From an uncultured Lachnospiraceae bacterium (GTDB taxonomy: Bacteria > Bacillota > Clostridia > Lachnospirales > Lachnospiraceae): a DNA stretch of 36,061 nucleotides. The stretch lies in assembly GCA_947565305.1 (NCBI GenBank), contig CANOFO010000020.1:1-36061 (forward strand), written 5' to 3'. Both the position numbers and the translations under genes were made by a program. The notes beneath the pieces are model-generated. The model had not been told where the DNA came from, ran no database searches, and saw only the letters and a program-made list of their open reading frames with translations. Below, piece by piece: positions 26,527 through 34,414 of this stretch (position 1 is its first letter; each line of letters starts with the position of its first letter).

Positions 26527-27357
26527 TTACTCCTCAATATGTATCAACTGCGCCTCTTCAATCTCACAGGGCAGAATTGAATTGGCAAAATTTTTAAACT
26601 TCTCTGCTGCATCGCTGACATAGAACTGGTACATCGGCTCTTTCTCCTCTTTGCCGTCATTGGAAATGCCGTGCTGAAATAACAGCCGTTTTAGCCCCTG
26701 CGCCGTCTCATATGCCGGATTTACCAGGCTAACCTTATCACCCATGATTTCGCCTATCATGGAACGCAGCAATGGATAATGGGTACAGCCCAGAATCAGG
26801 GTATCAATGTCCGACTCCTGGAAATACGCAAGATAGCGCTTTGCCACTTCAATGGTAACCGGGTCTTTCAGCCACCCCTCCTCCACCAGAGGAACAAACA
26901 GGGGACACGCCTTCCCCAAAACGGCTGCCTTGGGATTATGCCTGTGTATCATCTCCGTGTAAATTTGGCTTCCCACGGTTCCTTCCGTCCCAATAACGCC
27001 AATTCTGCCATTGTTGGTGATTTCTGCCGCAACTTTGGCTCCCGGTTTGACGACGCCGATAATCGGCATCTTCATTTCCGGGCGAAGCTTTTCCAGGGCA
27101 AACGCACTTGCCGTATTGCATGCCACCACAATTGCTTTCACGCCTTTAGATTCCAGAAAGTGGATAATCTGCCTGGAATAACGGATTATCGTCTCCCTGG
27201 ATTTGCTTCCATAGGGCACCCGCGCCGTATCCCCGAAATAGATTATCCTTTCCTGTGGGAGCTGACGCATAATTTCACGTGCCACGGTCAGACCTCCCAC
27301 GCCCGAATCAAAGACCCCGATGGGGGCATACTTTTCCTTTTCAAACGATTGATTCAT
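26527..27357 (-). CDS. murI: Glutamate racemase
   Basis: 276 residues from the ATG at 27357, 8 nt after GGAG; the longer frame to 27420 runs into the promoter. It converts L- to D-glutamate for peptidoglycan. The N-terminus has IGVFDSGVGGLTV with the catalytic Asp, the first catalytic Cys is in AIVVACNTASA, and the second is in LILGCTHYPLL. It also has GDTARVPYGSKS. It is the first gene of the murI, DUF1934, galU group and has a good promoter directly upstream. Confidence 0.97.
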   Translation of the reverse strand: MNQSFEKEKYAPIGVFDSGVGGLTVAREIMRQLPQERIIYFGDTARVPYGSKSRETIIRYSRQIIHFLESKGVKAIVVACNTASAFALEKLRPEMKMPIIGVVKPGAKVAAEITNNGRIGVIGTEGTVGSQIYTEMIHRHNPKAAVLGKACPLFVPLVEEGWLKDPVTIEVAKRYLAYFQESDIDTLILGCTHYPLLRSMIGEIMGDKVSLVNPAYETAQGLKRLLFQHGISNDGKEEKEPMYQFYVSDAAEKFKNFANSILPCEIEEAQLIHIEE

Positions 27358-27391
27358 CTCATTTTCTCCACAAATTACATCATACACATGT

Positions 27392-27420
27392 ATATTAACT
27401 GTTTTAGTGCGAAAATGCAA
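27392..27420 (-). promoter_or_regulatory. Promoter of murI
   Basis: Minus strand: -35 TTGCAT (27415-27420), 17-nt spacer, -10 TAATAT (27392-27397). It sits 35 nt before the murI start codon, and is a good sigma-A site. Confidence 0.7.
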
Positions 27421-27471
27421 GTAGTTGGAAAGAATTACAGAAATGGCTGGTTCTATTCGGCCTGAAAATTT

Positions 27472-28086
27472 TTACAGCAATTCCTGCAGTTTTTCCCACA
27501 GCGCAAACCTGACTTTATAATTTTTCCCTTCCATCAGGGTCTCGTACTCCTCCGGGGTCAGTGCACGCTGCAAAGATTCTTCGGCCTCCTCATCCACAAC
27601 TTCGTAGACGCTGTTAAAAAAACAGAGATTGGGGTACATCACGCACCACCAGTTATGTCCGCCACCCTCTCCAATCACTACCTCCAACGCCTCATACCTG
27701 CCTGCCGGAAACGTGTAATTCCCATAAGTTTTTTCCGGAAAATCCGTAACGGTCAGGGAAGCTGACACATCATATGTATACCCCTCCCGGGCAACCACCT
27801 GCTCAGCAGTTCTGGCAATCTTAGGCAGTCTTTCTTTGATAGCCTGACGGCTTGCTTCTATATCAGAAATGCCTGAGAGCGCAGGCTGCATATAAGCCCC
27901 TATCGCATCCCGCACTTTCAGCTTCAGCTCCTGGTCTTCCTCTCTGTCACTGTTGGCACGCACATGGAAACGGATGACTTTTCCTGCAATCTCCTCCGTC
28001 ATCCGCTGCTGCCGGAATTGCACAATCCCACAGCAGATAAACGCTGCCACTGCCAATAGTATCCCTGTTTTAATCCATTTTTTCAT
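27472..28086 (-). CDS. spoIIR: Stage II sporulation protein R
   Basis: 204 residues. It has an N-terminal signal/anchor helix (WIKTGILLAVAAFICCGIVQF), then IRFHVRANSDREEDQELKLKVRDA, the family hallmark, and GEGGGHNWWCVMYPNLCF in the second half. SpoIIR is made in the forespore and exported to the intermembrane space, where it triggers SpoIIGA to process pro-sigma-E in the mother cell. Its presence shows that the organism is a spore former. The start lies after AAGGAAGG. A sigma-F type promoter is expected but was not identified. It is 115 nt from murI. Confidence 0.95.
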   Translation of the reverse strand: MKKWIKTGILLAVAAFICCGIVQFRQQRMTEEIAGKVIRFHVRANSDREEDQELKLKVRDAIGAYMQPALSGISDIEASRQAIKERLPKIARTAEQVVAREGYTYDVSASLTVTDFPEKTYGNYTFPAGRYEALEVVIGEGGGHNWWCVMYPNLCFFNSVYEVVDEEAEESLQRALTPEEYETLMEGKNYKVRFALWEKLQELL

Positions 28087-28097
28087 TCTTCCATACC

Positions 28098-28159
28098 TTC
28101 CTTAGCTATATTTGGGGAAATGCTTAATCAACGTTTCCTATATTTAGCCGGCTAAGGAA
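28098..28159. repeat. Inverted repeat upstream of spoIIR
   Basis: TTCCTTAGC (28098-28106) and GCTAAGGAA (28151-28159) are perfect 9-nt arms. The space between contains the palindrome end TTAGCCGGCTAA (28144-28155, overlapping the right arm) and two copies of TATATTT. The left arm lies just before the spoIIR ribosome binding site, so the structure could affect spoIIR translation. Confidence 0.5.
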
Positions 28160-28192
28160 AGTATTTCCAAATAATTAGTTTTTAATCACATA

Positions 28193-28249
28193 AATTCTAA
28201 AGGTGCAAAGCCTTAATTATTCCATCAAAGACTTTACACCTTTAGAATT
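28193..28249 (-). repeat. 18-bp stem hairpin downstream of the 40-codon gene
   Basis: Left arm 28193-28210 and right arm 28232-28249, with a 21-nt loop. The only mismatch in DNA becomes a G-U pair in minus-strand RNA, so the minus transcript folds completely. This supports a functional RNA structure read from the small gene at 28297-28419. There is no U-tract directly after it. Confidence 0.55.
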
Positions 28250-28259
28250 CATAGTATAG

Positions 28260-28294
28260 GGAACGAATAAAACGCTTGCGTTTTCATTTGTTCC
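28260..28294 (-). terminator. Hairpin directly after the 40-codon gene
   Basis: Arms GGAACGAATAAAACGC (28260-28275) and GCGTTTTCATTTGTTCC (28278-28294), loop TT, with one bulged base and one mismatch. It begins 2 nt after the TAA of the small gene on the minus strand. The stem is long and the flank only moderately U-rich. Confidence 0.55.
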
Positions 28295-28296
28295 GT

Positions 28297-28419
28297 TTAT
28301 TGGGTTTCTATTTTAGGTTCTGCCGTTTCAACATACTTGATAATCTCTATAATTTTTTCAGCGCTCATTCCCTCAGCTTCTAGTTTCTGAATAAGATTGA
28401 CAACTTCTTTACCAGTCAT
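28297..28419 (-). CDS. Small protein of 40 residues, unknown function
   Basis: ATG at 28417-28419 to TAA at 28297-28299. It has its own consensus promoter 43 nt upstream, a usable ribosome binding site (AGGTGAT), and hairpins directly downstream, so it looks like a complete gene although very short. The product begins MTGKEVVNLIQKLEAEGMSA and appears to be two short amphipathic helices linked at the EGMSAEKI turn. It is acidic overall, with no membrane segment or signal peptide. I do not recognise the family. It lies between spoIIR and the gerC-type gene. Confidence 0.65.
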   Translation of the reverse strand: MTGKEVVNLIQKLEAEGMSAEKIIEIIKYVETAEPKIETQ

Positions 28420-28461
28420 ATCATCACCTGCTTTCTGATTTGGATTTCTATTTATGCATTA

Positions 28462-28490
28462 ATTATAATGGATGATTGCACAAGTGTAAA
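28462..28490 (-). promoter_or_regulatory. Promoter of the 40-codon gene
   Basis: Minus strand: -35 TTTACA (28485-28490), 17-nt spacer, -10 TATAAT (28462-28467). It is one of the best sigma-A matches in the window and has no other gene to serve. Confidence 0.75.
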
Positions 28491-28520
28491 GTTTTTATTC
28501 AAGAAATGCAAAGTTCACAC

Positions 28521-29666
28521 TCACCAATTTAAGATTTCAATATCCACCTCAAACACTTGCTGCGCATTTTGGCAGTATTCATCCGGCAGGTTTTTATAAA
28601 CCTGGTAAAGTTCCCGATTTAACCCTCCCAGAGAAACATAGCTGTTTGTCATGTCAATCCCATACTCCTCCCGCAGTTTTCCGGCACATCTTTGCAGCCC
28701 AGTCAAAATATGCTGCTCCATCCTCTGCTCAATCTGGTATTGCTGACCTACTGAGTTTGCCTGTCCGATCTTCATCCTTCCCTGTCCGGTTATAGACACG
28801 GTCACCACAGGTTTTCCATCTTCCTGCTCCACGCTTGTCGTTACCCGAATATTTGAAATCTCTGCCACTTCCTCCTTATCCGGCTCACAGGTAAATGTCT
28901 CCAACAAGCCCTGGGAGAGAAACACCTGCATCGCTTCTTCCACCGTAAGAATTCCACGGTACTCAAAATTCTCAATTGCCGCATACGCACTGACCACCGG
29001 GCGGCCGCCCTGCTCTGTCAGAACAGGAATCAGCAGCAGTTCATTCTGGTTGTGCCACTGATTAATCAGGCTTCCTACGGTAGCAATTTTTTTCTGGCTG
29101 AAATCTCTCTGGCTCTCTAACAGCTCCTCAAGGTACGTGCCCATGGAACCTTCCGTCTCCTCTGTGAGCGTAAGGATTTTAGCCGCTGAACTGCTGCCGA
29201 CAAACAGGCTGATATTCCTGGCTGCACGCTCCTGCTGTTCCCAGGCAAGCAGCAGATTACGCAAACGCTTAGGCTCAGAAATCAAATTCTCCCCAATCAC
29301 CACCGCTTTCAGATGATTGTAGTCGAGGATACGGTTGGTATTATTTTCGTAAGATTTTTCCACATGGAACAAATCATCGCCCTCTAAAGACATTGCCATC
29401 GGCGTATCTACAGTCTTACCTTTCTCCGATATCTGGGCAAGGTCCGGAAAATCAAAACTGACTACCAGCTTTCGCTCTGTCTCTTTTCCCTCGTCTTCTT
29501 TTGCTTCCCTTCCTTCCGTCTCTTTTCCACCTGCTTTTTCTGGCGCTCCCTGTAAATCTATGCCAACCGCCAAGGGAAAGCTGCGCTGTTCCAGTTCCAC
29601 CGACTCACAGCCGCCCCACAAAATCATTCCCAAAAATGCCGCCGCCAGAATTCTACTCTTGCGCAT
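28521..29666 (-). CDS. Ger(x)C-family spore germination lipoprotein
   Basis: 381 residues. A lipoprotein signal ends in a lipobox (LWGGC, Cys20). The start of the mature part, ERLxFPLAVGIDL-like (QRSFPLAVGID), and ending domain (YVSLGGLNRELYQVYKNLP with VDIEILNW) are those of GerAC-type proteins. A Glu/Lys-rich insert (about residues 42-65) is unusual. GerC proteins are the lipoprotein subunits of nutrient germinant receptors in the spore inner membrane. Its start overlaps the end of the gerB-type gene by 14 nt, so the two are translationally coupled. Confidence 0.93.
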   Translation of the reverse strand: MRKSRILAAAFLGMILWGGCESVELEQRSFPLAVGIDLQGAPEKAGGKETEGREAKEDEGKETERKLVVSFDFPDLAQISEKGKTVDTPMAMSLEGDDLFHVEKSYENNTNRILDYNHLKAVVIGENLISEPKRLRNLLLAWEQQERAARNISLFVGSSSAAKILTLTEETEGSMGTYLEELLESQRDFSQKKIATVGSLINQWHNQNELLLIPVLTEQGGRPVVSAYAAIENFEYRGILTVEEAMQVFLSQGLLETFTCEPDKEEVAEISNIRVTTSVEQEDGKPVVTVSITGQGRMKIGQANSVGQQYQIEQRMEQHILTGLQRCAGKLREEYGIDMTNSYVSLGGLNRELYQVYKNLPDEYCQNAQQVFEVDIEILNW

Positions 29667-30774
29667 CCATTTCTACCCCCTTTCCCATCTTCCTGCCCAT
29701 CTTAATCTGATTTACAAGCAGCAGAATCAGCATAATTAAAAACATGCCCGGCAGCGCGATATAGTACTGGTATATCCCATAGATTTCTGCCAAAAACTGG
29801 TGTTCAAACAATCCCTTGCCGACAAAAAAAGCCAGCAATGCCACAAGATACAGGCTGTAATGATGTTTCGTTTCATGGCACAATTCTTTCAGTACCAGGC
29901 TTCCCTGAAAAATCCCTGTATTCAGAAGGGCAAACAGCGCAAAAAACCACACCGCGGTCATCAACACATCCTGTCTGGTAAAAAATCCGCCTGGAAGATT
30001 AATCATCCCCATCAAAGTAAGGATGGGACGCTTCAATATCCCCATGGCATTCTGCCCAAACGCGCCCAGGATTACGAGATAAATAAAAATATTTAACAAT
30101 GTCGCTGCCAGCAGTGAATCACGTCCGCAGGCTGCCAATTTCTCTGGGCTTCTGCTAAAAGGCTTCAAGAACAGCAAGGCACTGAGCGGCAGCAGAAAAA
30201 CCAATACGGATGTACTGCCTTTCAACAACTGTACCCCATCCGAAGCCACAATCGGCGTCCAATAAGATGTGTTTATCTCCGGGATTGCCATAATCAGCAT
30301 CAAAAGCAGCGGTATCCCCAGAAACCAAAAAATAATTTCATACACCCTCGCCCTGCCCTCAATGCCGCGGATGCTGCCGTAGACTGCCAGAAGAAGGAGC
30401 AAGATGCCAATTCCCAGAAAAGATCCTTCCGGCAGCAGCCAGCTCAGGGTCAGGGTCGTCAGCTCGAACAGCACATATCCAGACAAAGTTACAAAATACA
30501 GGAAATAAAATACCATAAACACATCTGCAATAATCTGCCCCACCGTGTCTTTCATATAACCATAATAATCATCATCCATATGTTTCAAATTAGCACCCAT
30601 CAGCCATAAAAGAACTGCGCCGCCCGCCATGCCCAACAACAGGCAGAAAATTCCGTCTGCCCCCGTCATGGCAGAAAAAACACCTGGCAGCACCAGGCTG
30701 CTTATGCCAAAAATATCCAAGACAAAAAGCCTTCTTATCTGCCGTAACGATATTTTCCAATTATCTGCAAACAT
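29653..30774 (-). CDS. GerAB-family spore germination permease
   Basis: 373 residues with about ten membrane helices and the fold of the amino-acid/polyamine permease superfamily. It begins ISLRQIRRLFVLDIFGISSLVLP, a typical GerAB start. GerB subunits bind the germinant (often an amino acid) in the inner spore membrane. It starts 8 nt after the gerA-type stop and overlaps the gerC-type gene. The ligand cannot be read from the sequence. Confidence 0.93.
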   Translation of the reverse strand: MFADNWKISLRQIRRLFVLDIFGISSLVLPGVFSAMTGADGIFCLLLGMAGGAVLLWLMGANLKHMDDDYYGYMKDTVGQIIADVFMVFYFLYFVTLSGYVLFELTTLTLSWLLPEGSFLGIGILLLLLAVYGSIRGIEGRARVYEIIFWFLGIPLLLMLIMAIPEINTSYWTPIVASDGVQLLKGSTSVLVFLLPLSALLFLKPFSRSPEKLAACGRDSLLAATLLNIFIYLVILGAFGQNAMGILKRPILTLMGMINLPGGFFTRQDVLMTAVWFFALFALLNTGIFQGSLVLKELCHETKHHYSLYLVALLAFFVGKGLFEHQFLAEIYGIYQYYIALPGMFLIMLILLLVNQIKMGRKMGKGVEMDAQE

Positions 30775-30782
30775 ATTTCCAG

Positions 30783-32294
30783 CTATTTCCCCTCTCCATC
30801 TCTTTTTTCAGCCTCATTGAATTTTAACCTAATACGCGCACCTCCTCTGGTATATATGGGACGTTTCTTCAAGAAATCCAGAGGAAGTCGAAGGAAGGTA
30901 TCACGCTCATCCTGATATCCGTTCAAATCCGCTCCCACAAAGGGCGCAAGGTAAGGAATGCCAAAGCTTTCCAGATGGGACAGATGAATCAGCACTGCCA
31001 ACAGCCCCATCAGGAAACCGAAAAATCCCAGGGAACCGCAGAGGAAGATAAACATGAATTTGAGAATCCGAAATGAGGTGGCAAATTCCTCATTGGGCAC
31101 GGCAAAGGAGCACAGCGCCGTCAATGCCACCACAATCACCACAATCGGACTGACAATATTGGCATCTACCGCTGCCTGCCCGATAATCAGCCCGCCGACA
31201 ATTCCTATCGTGTTTCCATTGGCTCCCGGCAGCCGTACGCCTGCTTCCCGCAATAATTCAAATGCAATCTCCATGATGAACACTTCCACCATTGCCGGAA
31301 AGGGGACTCCCTGTCTCGAAGCTGCCAATGACAGAAGCAAATCCGTAGGCAGAATCTGGGTGTGGAAATTCGTCATTGCCAGATACAGTCCTGGAAAAAC
31401 CATTGCCAGAAAAGATGCTACATAACGCAGGACCCTGGTAAAGGAAGCAATCTCCCAACGGCTGTAATAATCATCGCTTGTCTGGATAAACGTATTGTAA
31501 GTCGTTGGCAGAATCAGCGCTACCGGAGAGTTATCCGACAGCAGGACAATCCTGCCCTCAAGGATTGCCATAGCTGCGCGGTCCGGGCGCTGGGTGGTCT
31601 GAAACTGCGGAAACGGAGAATATTTGCGCCGCTCCGTGAGCTGTTCAATAATCCCACTATCCAGAGCGCCGTCAATCTCAAATTCCTGCAGCCGCTTTTC
31701 TATCTCCTCCAATATCTCCGGGTGGATTAAATCTTTCATATAGACAAGGTCTACATTTGTATTCGTGCGCCTGCCCGCAAAACTTTCCCTTACTTTCACA
31801 TGCGGGCTGCGCAGACGCTTGCGGATTAACGCCGTATTTATCTTTACGGATTCAGAAAATCCCTCATTGGAACCACGGATTACCTTTTCTGATTCCGTCT
31901 CATACACACCGCGTGACGGATAGCCCTTATCCGGGATTTTCAATGCTTTGTTATAGCCTTCAAGAAACACCAGGGCATCCCCGGTAAGCATTCCCTGGGC
32001 TGCATCCTCTATTGTCTCAAAAGGCTGGGAATCCGAAATATCATAGACATTGTCCCTGACATACGCTGCAAGCTCCTCCTCGGGCAGCGTCCGCAATTTT
32101 CCCAGAAACTTTCCCACTGCCGAATCCTTCCAGTCCACGCTGCTGACCGCCACTTCGATATAGGCAATATAGCACTCGCTTTTTAAATTCTTTCCGACCT
32201 TTATTTTCCGCTTCTTGATATCCGCACAGTCAGAAAACAGTTCCTCAAAATTTTTGATATTTTCCTGCAAATCAGGAACAATCTGCATCGGCAT
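30783..32294 (-). CDS. GerAA-family spore germination protein
   Basis: 503 residues, the normal size. An N-terminal soluble part of about 280 residues (DLQENIKNFEELFSDCADI, RSPHVKVRESFAGRRTNTNVDLVYM) is followed by the membrane part with the conserved stretches PFPAMVEVFIMEIAFELLREAG and NTIGIVGGLIIGQAAVDANI. GerA subunits form the ion-channel-like part of nutrient germinant receptors. The ATG at 32294 follows GGAGGG by 4 nt; a second ATG two codons on has wider spacing. It is the first gene of the gerA, gerB, gerC order, preceded closely by a terminator-like hairpin. Confidence 0.95.
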   Translation of the reverse strand: MPMQIVPDLQENIKNFEELFSDCADIKKRKIKVGKNLKSECYIAYIEVAVSSVDWKDSAVGKFLGKLRTLPEEELAAYVRDNVYDISDSQPFETIEDAAQGMLTGDALVFLEGYNKALKIPDKGYPSRGVYETESEKVIRGSNEGFSESVKINTALIRKRLRSPHVKVRESFAGRRTNTNVDLVYMKDLIHPEILEEIEKRLQEFEIDGALDSGIIEQLTERRKYSPFPQFQTTQRPDRAAMAILEGRIVLLSDNSPVALILPTTYNTFIQTSDDYYSRWEIASFTRVLRYVASFLAMVFPGLYLAMTNFHTQILPTDLLLSLAASRQGVPFPAMVEVFIMEIAFELLREAGVRLPGANGNTIGIVGGLIIGQAAVDANIVSPIVVIVVALTALCSFAVPNEEFATSFRILKFMFIFLCGSLGFFGFLMGLLAVLIHLSHLESFGIPYLAPFVGADLNGYQDERDTFLRLPLDFLKKRPIYTRGGARIRLKFNEAEKRDGEGK

Positions 32295-32323
32295 AAATCC
32301 CTCCTAAGATAAAATCCTTCCTC

Positions 32324-32349
32324 AAAAAAGGATAAGCCTAAGCTTACCC
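32324..32349 (-). terminator. Terminator-like hairpin in the leader of the gerA-type operon
   Basis: On the minus strand GGGTAAGC (32342-32349) pairs with GGATAAGC's complement (32330-32337) through one G-U pair, around TTAG, followed by six T residues (32324-32329). It ends only 30 nt before the gerA-type start codon. It may terminate the ispE transcript, which ends 120 nt upstream, or act as an attenuator in the germination operon leader. Confidence 0.7.
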
Positions 32350-32469
32350 TTTCCTCCATTGCTATTATATTTTCCGAAATTTTCCTTTTTATCCCTTTTC
32401 CTGAAATTTTTATTTGGTCTTTCCGGCGCACTTCCAATTATTATCCACTTCAAAGCAGACAAATATTTC

Positions 32470-33339
32470 CTAATTTCTGTTGTAAATGCCTGTCAGATAC
32501 ACCTGCTTTGCCAAATTGCCTTCGCGCATTTTCGTGTATGCCTGCATTGCCAGTTCGTTATCGTCAAACAACCCAAACACGGTAGGCCCGCTGCCGCTCA
32601 TCATGGCATTCAATGCACCCAGCTGCAGCATCTCCTCACGTATCCTGGCAATCACCGGATAATTGGGAATTGTCACTGTCTCCAATACGTTCCCCATATA
32701 AAAAGCAATCTTATATAAATTCGCTTCCTTGATTCCTTCCAGCAGCCTGTCAATTCGCGGATGCTTTTCAAGCTCGTCCAATTTTAGATTCTCATAGACA
32801 AACTTCGTAGAAACACTGATTGGCGGCTTTGCCACCAACACCCGGCAGGAAGGCATAGGCGGCAGCGGCGTAAGTTTCTCACCAATTCCCTCAGCAAGGA
32901 CCGTCCCCCGCAGAATGCAATATGGCACGTCCGCTCCAATTTGCACGCCGCGCTCCATCAGCTGTTTCTTGGACAGATTGAGTTGGAACATCCGATTAAT
33001 GCCATACAGCACTGCCGCCGCATCGGAACTTCCTCCTGCCATTCCTGCCGCAACCGGGATGAATTTCTGCAAATCAATAAATACTCCCTCTTCCACCTGA
33101 AATTCGTCCATCAGCAACTTTGCCGCACGGTAAGCCAGATTCCCCGCATCCTCCGGCACATAGAACAGATTGCTTTTGAGGCGGATTCCCGGCTCCTTTG
33201 TCTTTTTTATGGTTATTTTGTCATACATCCTCAGCGTCTGCATAATCATACGTACCTCGTGGTAACCATCCTCCCTGCGCCGCAGCACATCCAGTCCCAA
33301 ATTAATCTTCGCAAGCGCTTTCATCCTCATTTCTGTCAT
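32470..33339 (-). CDS. ispE: 4-diphosphocytidyl-2-C-methyl-D-erythritol kinase
   Basis: 289 residues. It phosphorylates CDP-methylerythritol in the non-mevalonate isoprenoid pathway. The GHMP-kinase motifs are clear: KALAKINLGLDVL with RREDGYHEVRMIM at the N-terminus, the ATP-binding loop PVAAGMAGGSSDAAA, and the C-terminal MSGSGPTVFGLF. The start follows AAGGAG by 8 nt and is preceded by a good promoter. It neighbours the germination operon on the same strand but has no functional link to it. Confidence 0.96.
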   Translation of the reverse strand: MTEMRMKALAKINLGLDVLRRREDGYHEVRMIMQTLRMYDKITIKKTKEPGIRLKSNLFYVPEDAGNLAYRAAKLLMDEFQVEEGVFIDLQKFIPVAAGMAGGSSDAAAVLYGINRMFQLNLSKKQLMERGVQIGADVPYCILRGTVLAEGIGEKLTPLPPMPSCRVLVAKPPISVSTKFVYENLKLDELEKHPRIDRLLEGIKEANLYKIAFYMGNVLETVTIPNYPVIARIREEMLQLGALNAMMSGSGPTVFGLFDDNELAMQAYTKMREGNLAKQVYLTGIYNRN

Positions 33340-33434
33340 AGTATTTCTCCTTCATTTCCATTCATCTAATGTTTCATTCGTGTCACTCATCCATAATATA
33401 TTGCCACTTTTCTTCCTCTTTCATTGCTATCTGA

Positions 33435-33463
33435 ATTATACTGTGGGATGGTAAAATATACAA
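33435..33463 (-). promoter_or_regulatory. Promoter of ispE
   Basis: Minus strand: -35 TTGTAT (33458-33463), 17-nt spacer, -10 TATAAT (33435-33440), about 95 nt before the start codon. No comparably clear promoter was found for the divergent plus-strand gene at 33603. Confidence 0.7.
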
Positions 33464-33602
33464 GCGAAAAATCCTCTTTCAGGAATCTCAAGATTTTTCC
33501 AGGCCAGTGTTAATTTTTTCCTTCCCCTACCGATATAAATTATGAGAACTATAAAATAATGGTTACGGATAACCAAATCAGTATGCCAAGGAGGGATACA
33601 TC

Positions 33603-34178
33603 ATGAGTGTAAACAGTGTAAATGCTACAACCGCTTATACCCCAAATTATCAGAATACTTACAACAATACTGCAAAGGCTGAGGAAGAGAAGAAATCAAA
33701 AGATGAGGGCGTTGTATATCAGAAAGGCTCCTCCTCTACCAAGGCTACCTACGCTAAGGAAGATGTAGTTGCACGTTTAAAGAAAGATGCCGAAGACAGA
33801 ACCTCACAGCTGAGAAGCCTGGTACAGCAGATGATGGGCAACCAGGGGAACAGAATTGGACAGGCAGACGACATGTGGCGTTTCCTCGCCAAAGGTGACT
33901 TCACCGTTACTCCTGACGTAAAGGCCCAGGCTCAGAAAGATATTGCAGACGACGGATACTGGGGTGTGAACCAGACTTCTGACCGTATCATTGAATTTGC
34001 CAAAGCTTTAGTGGGAGATGACCCTGAGAAAGCTGAGCAGATGCGCTCTGCTTTTGAGAAAGGCTTTAAGGCAGCTACCAAGTCCTGGGGACAGAAACTC
34101 CCGGATATTTCCCAGAGAACTTACGATGCTGTTATGTCTAAGTTTGATGACTGGGCAGGCGTAGAAACAAAAGCTTAA
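33603..34178 (+). CDS. Soluble protein of unknown function, probably well expressed
   Basis: 191 residues from an ATG with AAGGAGGG upstream. The N-terminal 40 residues are polar and low in complexity (NVNATTAYTPNYQNTYNN-like, then EEEKKSKDEG), followed by a helical domain (about 50-185) with KEDVVARLKKDAEDR, GYWGVNQTSDRIIEFAKALVG and QRTYDAVMSKFDDWAG. It has no signal peptide or membrane segment and no cysteine. The opening recalls the disordered starts of proteins exported by flagellar-type systems, but this is only a resemblance. A strong ribosome binding site and strong terminator suggest high expression. I do not recognise a named family. Confidence 0.85.
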   Translation: MSVNSVNATTAYTPNYQNTYNNTAKAEEEKKSKDEGVVYQKGSSSTKATYAKEDVVARLKKDAEDRTSQLRSLVQQMMGNQGNRIGQADDMWRFLAKGDFTVTPDVKAQAQKDIADDGYWGVNQTSDRIIEFAKALVGDDPEKAEQMRSAFEKGFKAATKSWGQKLPDISQRTYDAVMSKFDDWAGVETKA

Positions 34179-34206
34179 AACCAAGCTTATTACTCGCAGC
34201 AATCAG

Positions 34207-34252
34207 ACACCCGCTTTCACACATGATAGTGCAGAAAGCGGGTGTTTTTTAT
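34207..34252 (+). terminator. Rho-independent terminator
   Basis: A perfect 12-bp stem, ACACCCGCTTTC (34207-34218) with GAAAGCGGGTGT (34234-34245), followed by TTTTTATTTT. It lies 29 nt past the stop codon of the 191-residue protein gene. Confidence 0.92.
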
Positions 34253-34294
34253 TTTATAGGAAAGTAGTCGCAAAGCGACTATTTCCTATAAAAT
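34251..34294. repeat. 20-bp stem hairpin between terminator and antiporter gene
   Basis: Arms 34251-34271 and 34275-34294 pair fully apart from one bulged G, with an AAA loop and GTCGC/GCGAC at the top. It is followed at 34328-34343 by a second hairpin with the same top (AGTCGC, TAAA, GCGACT). Confidence 0.6.
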
Positions 34295-34327
34295 AAAAAT
34301 AATATGCGCACTCGTGCAATAGGTATT

Positions 34328-34378
34328 AGTCGCTAAAGCGACTGCACTCGGCGCAGCAAAGTGGGCTTGCCCACTTTG
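34328..34378 (+). repeat. Two hairpins in the antiporter leader
   Basis: AGTCGC-TAAA-GCGACT (34328-34343) and a perfect 10-bp stem CAAAGTGGGC-TT-GCCCACTTTG (34357-34378). The second ends 23 nt before the ribosome binding site region of the antiporter. I do not recognise a known riboswitch, including the c-di-AMP (ydaO) class that often controls potassium transporters. Confidence 0.5.
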
Positions 34379-34414
34379 TTCCAGTCACGCAACATTTACA
34401 GAAAGGACGAAATC

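Noticed and set aside
32201-32437. A 78-codon minus-strand frame across the gerA-type leader.
   Set aside because: It is out of frame with gerA, includes the terminator hairpin, and is very basic with no family resemblance.
34251-34414. c-di-AMP riboswitch before the antiporter.
   Set aside because: The conserved core of that class is not recognisable; only simple hairpins are present.
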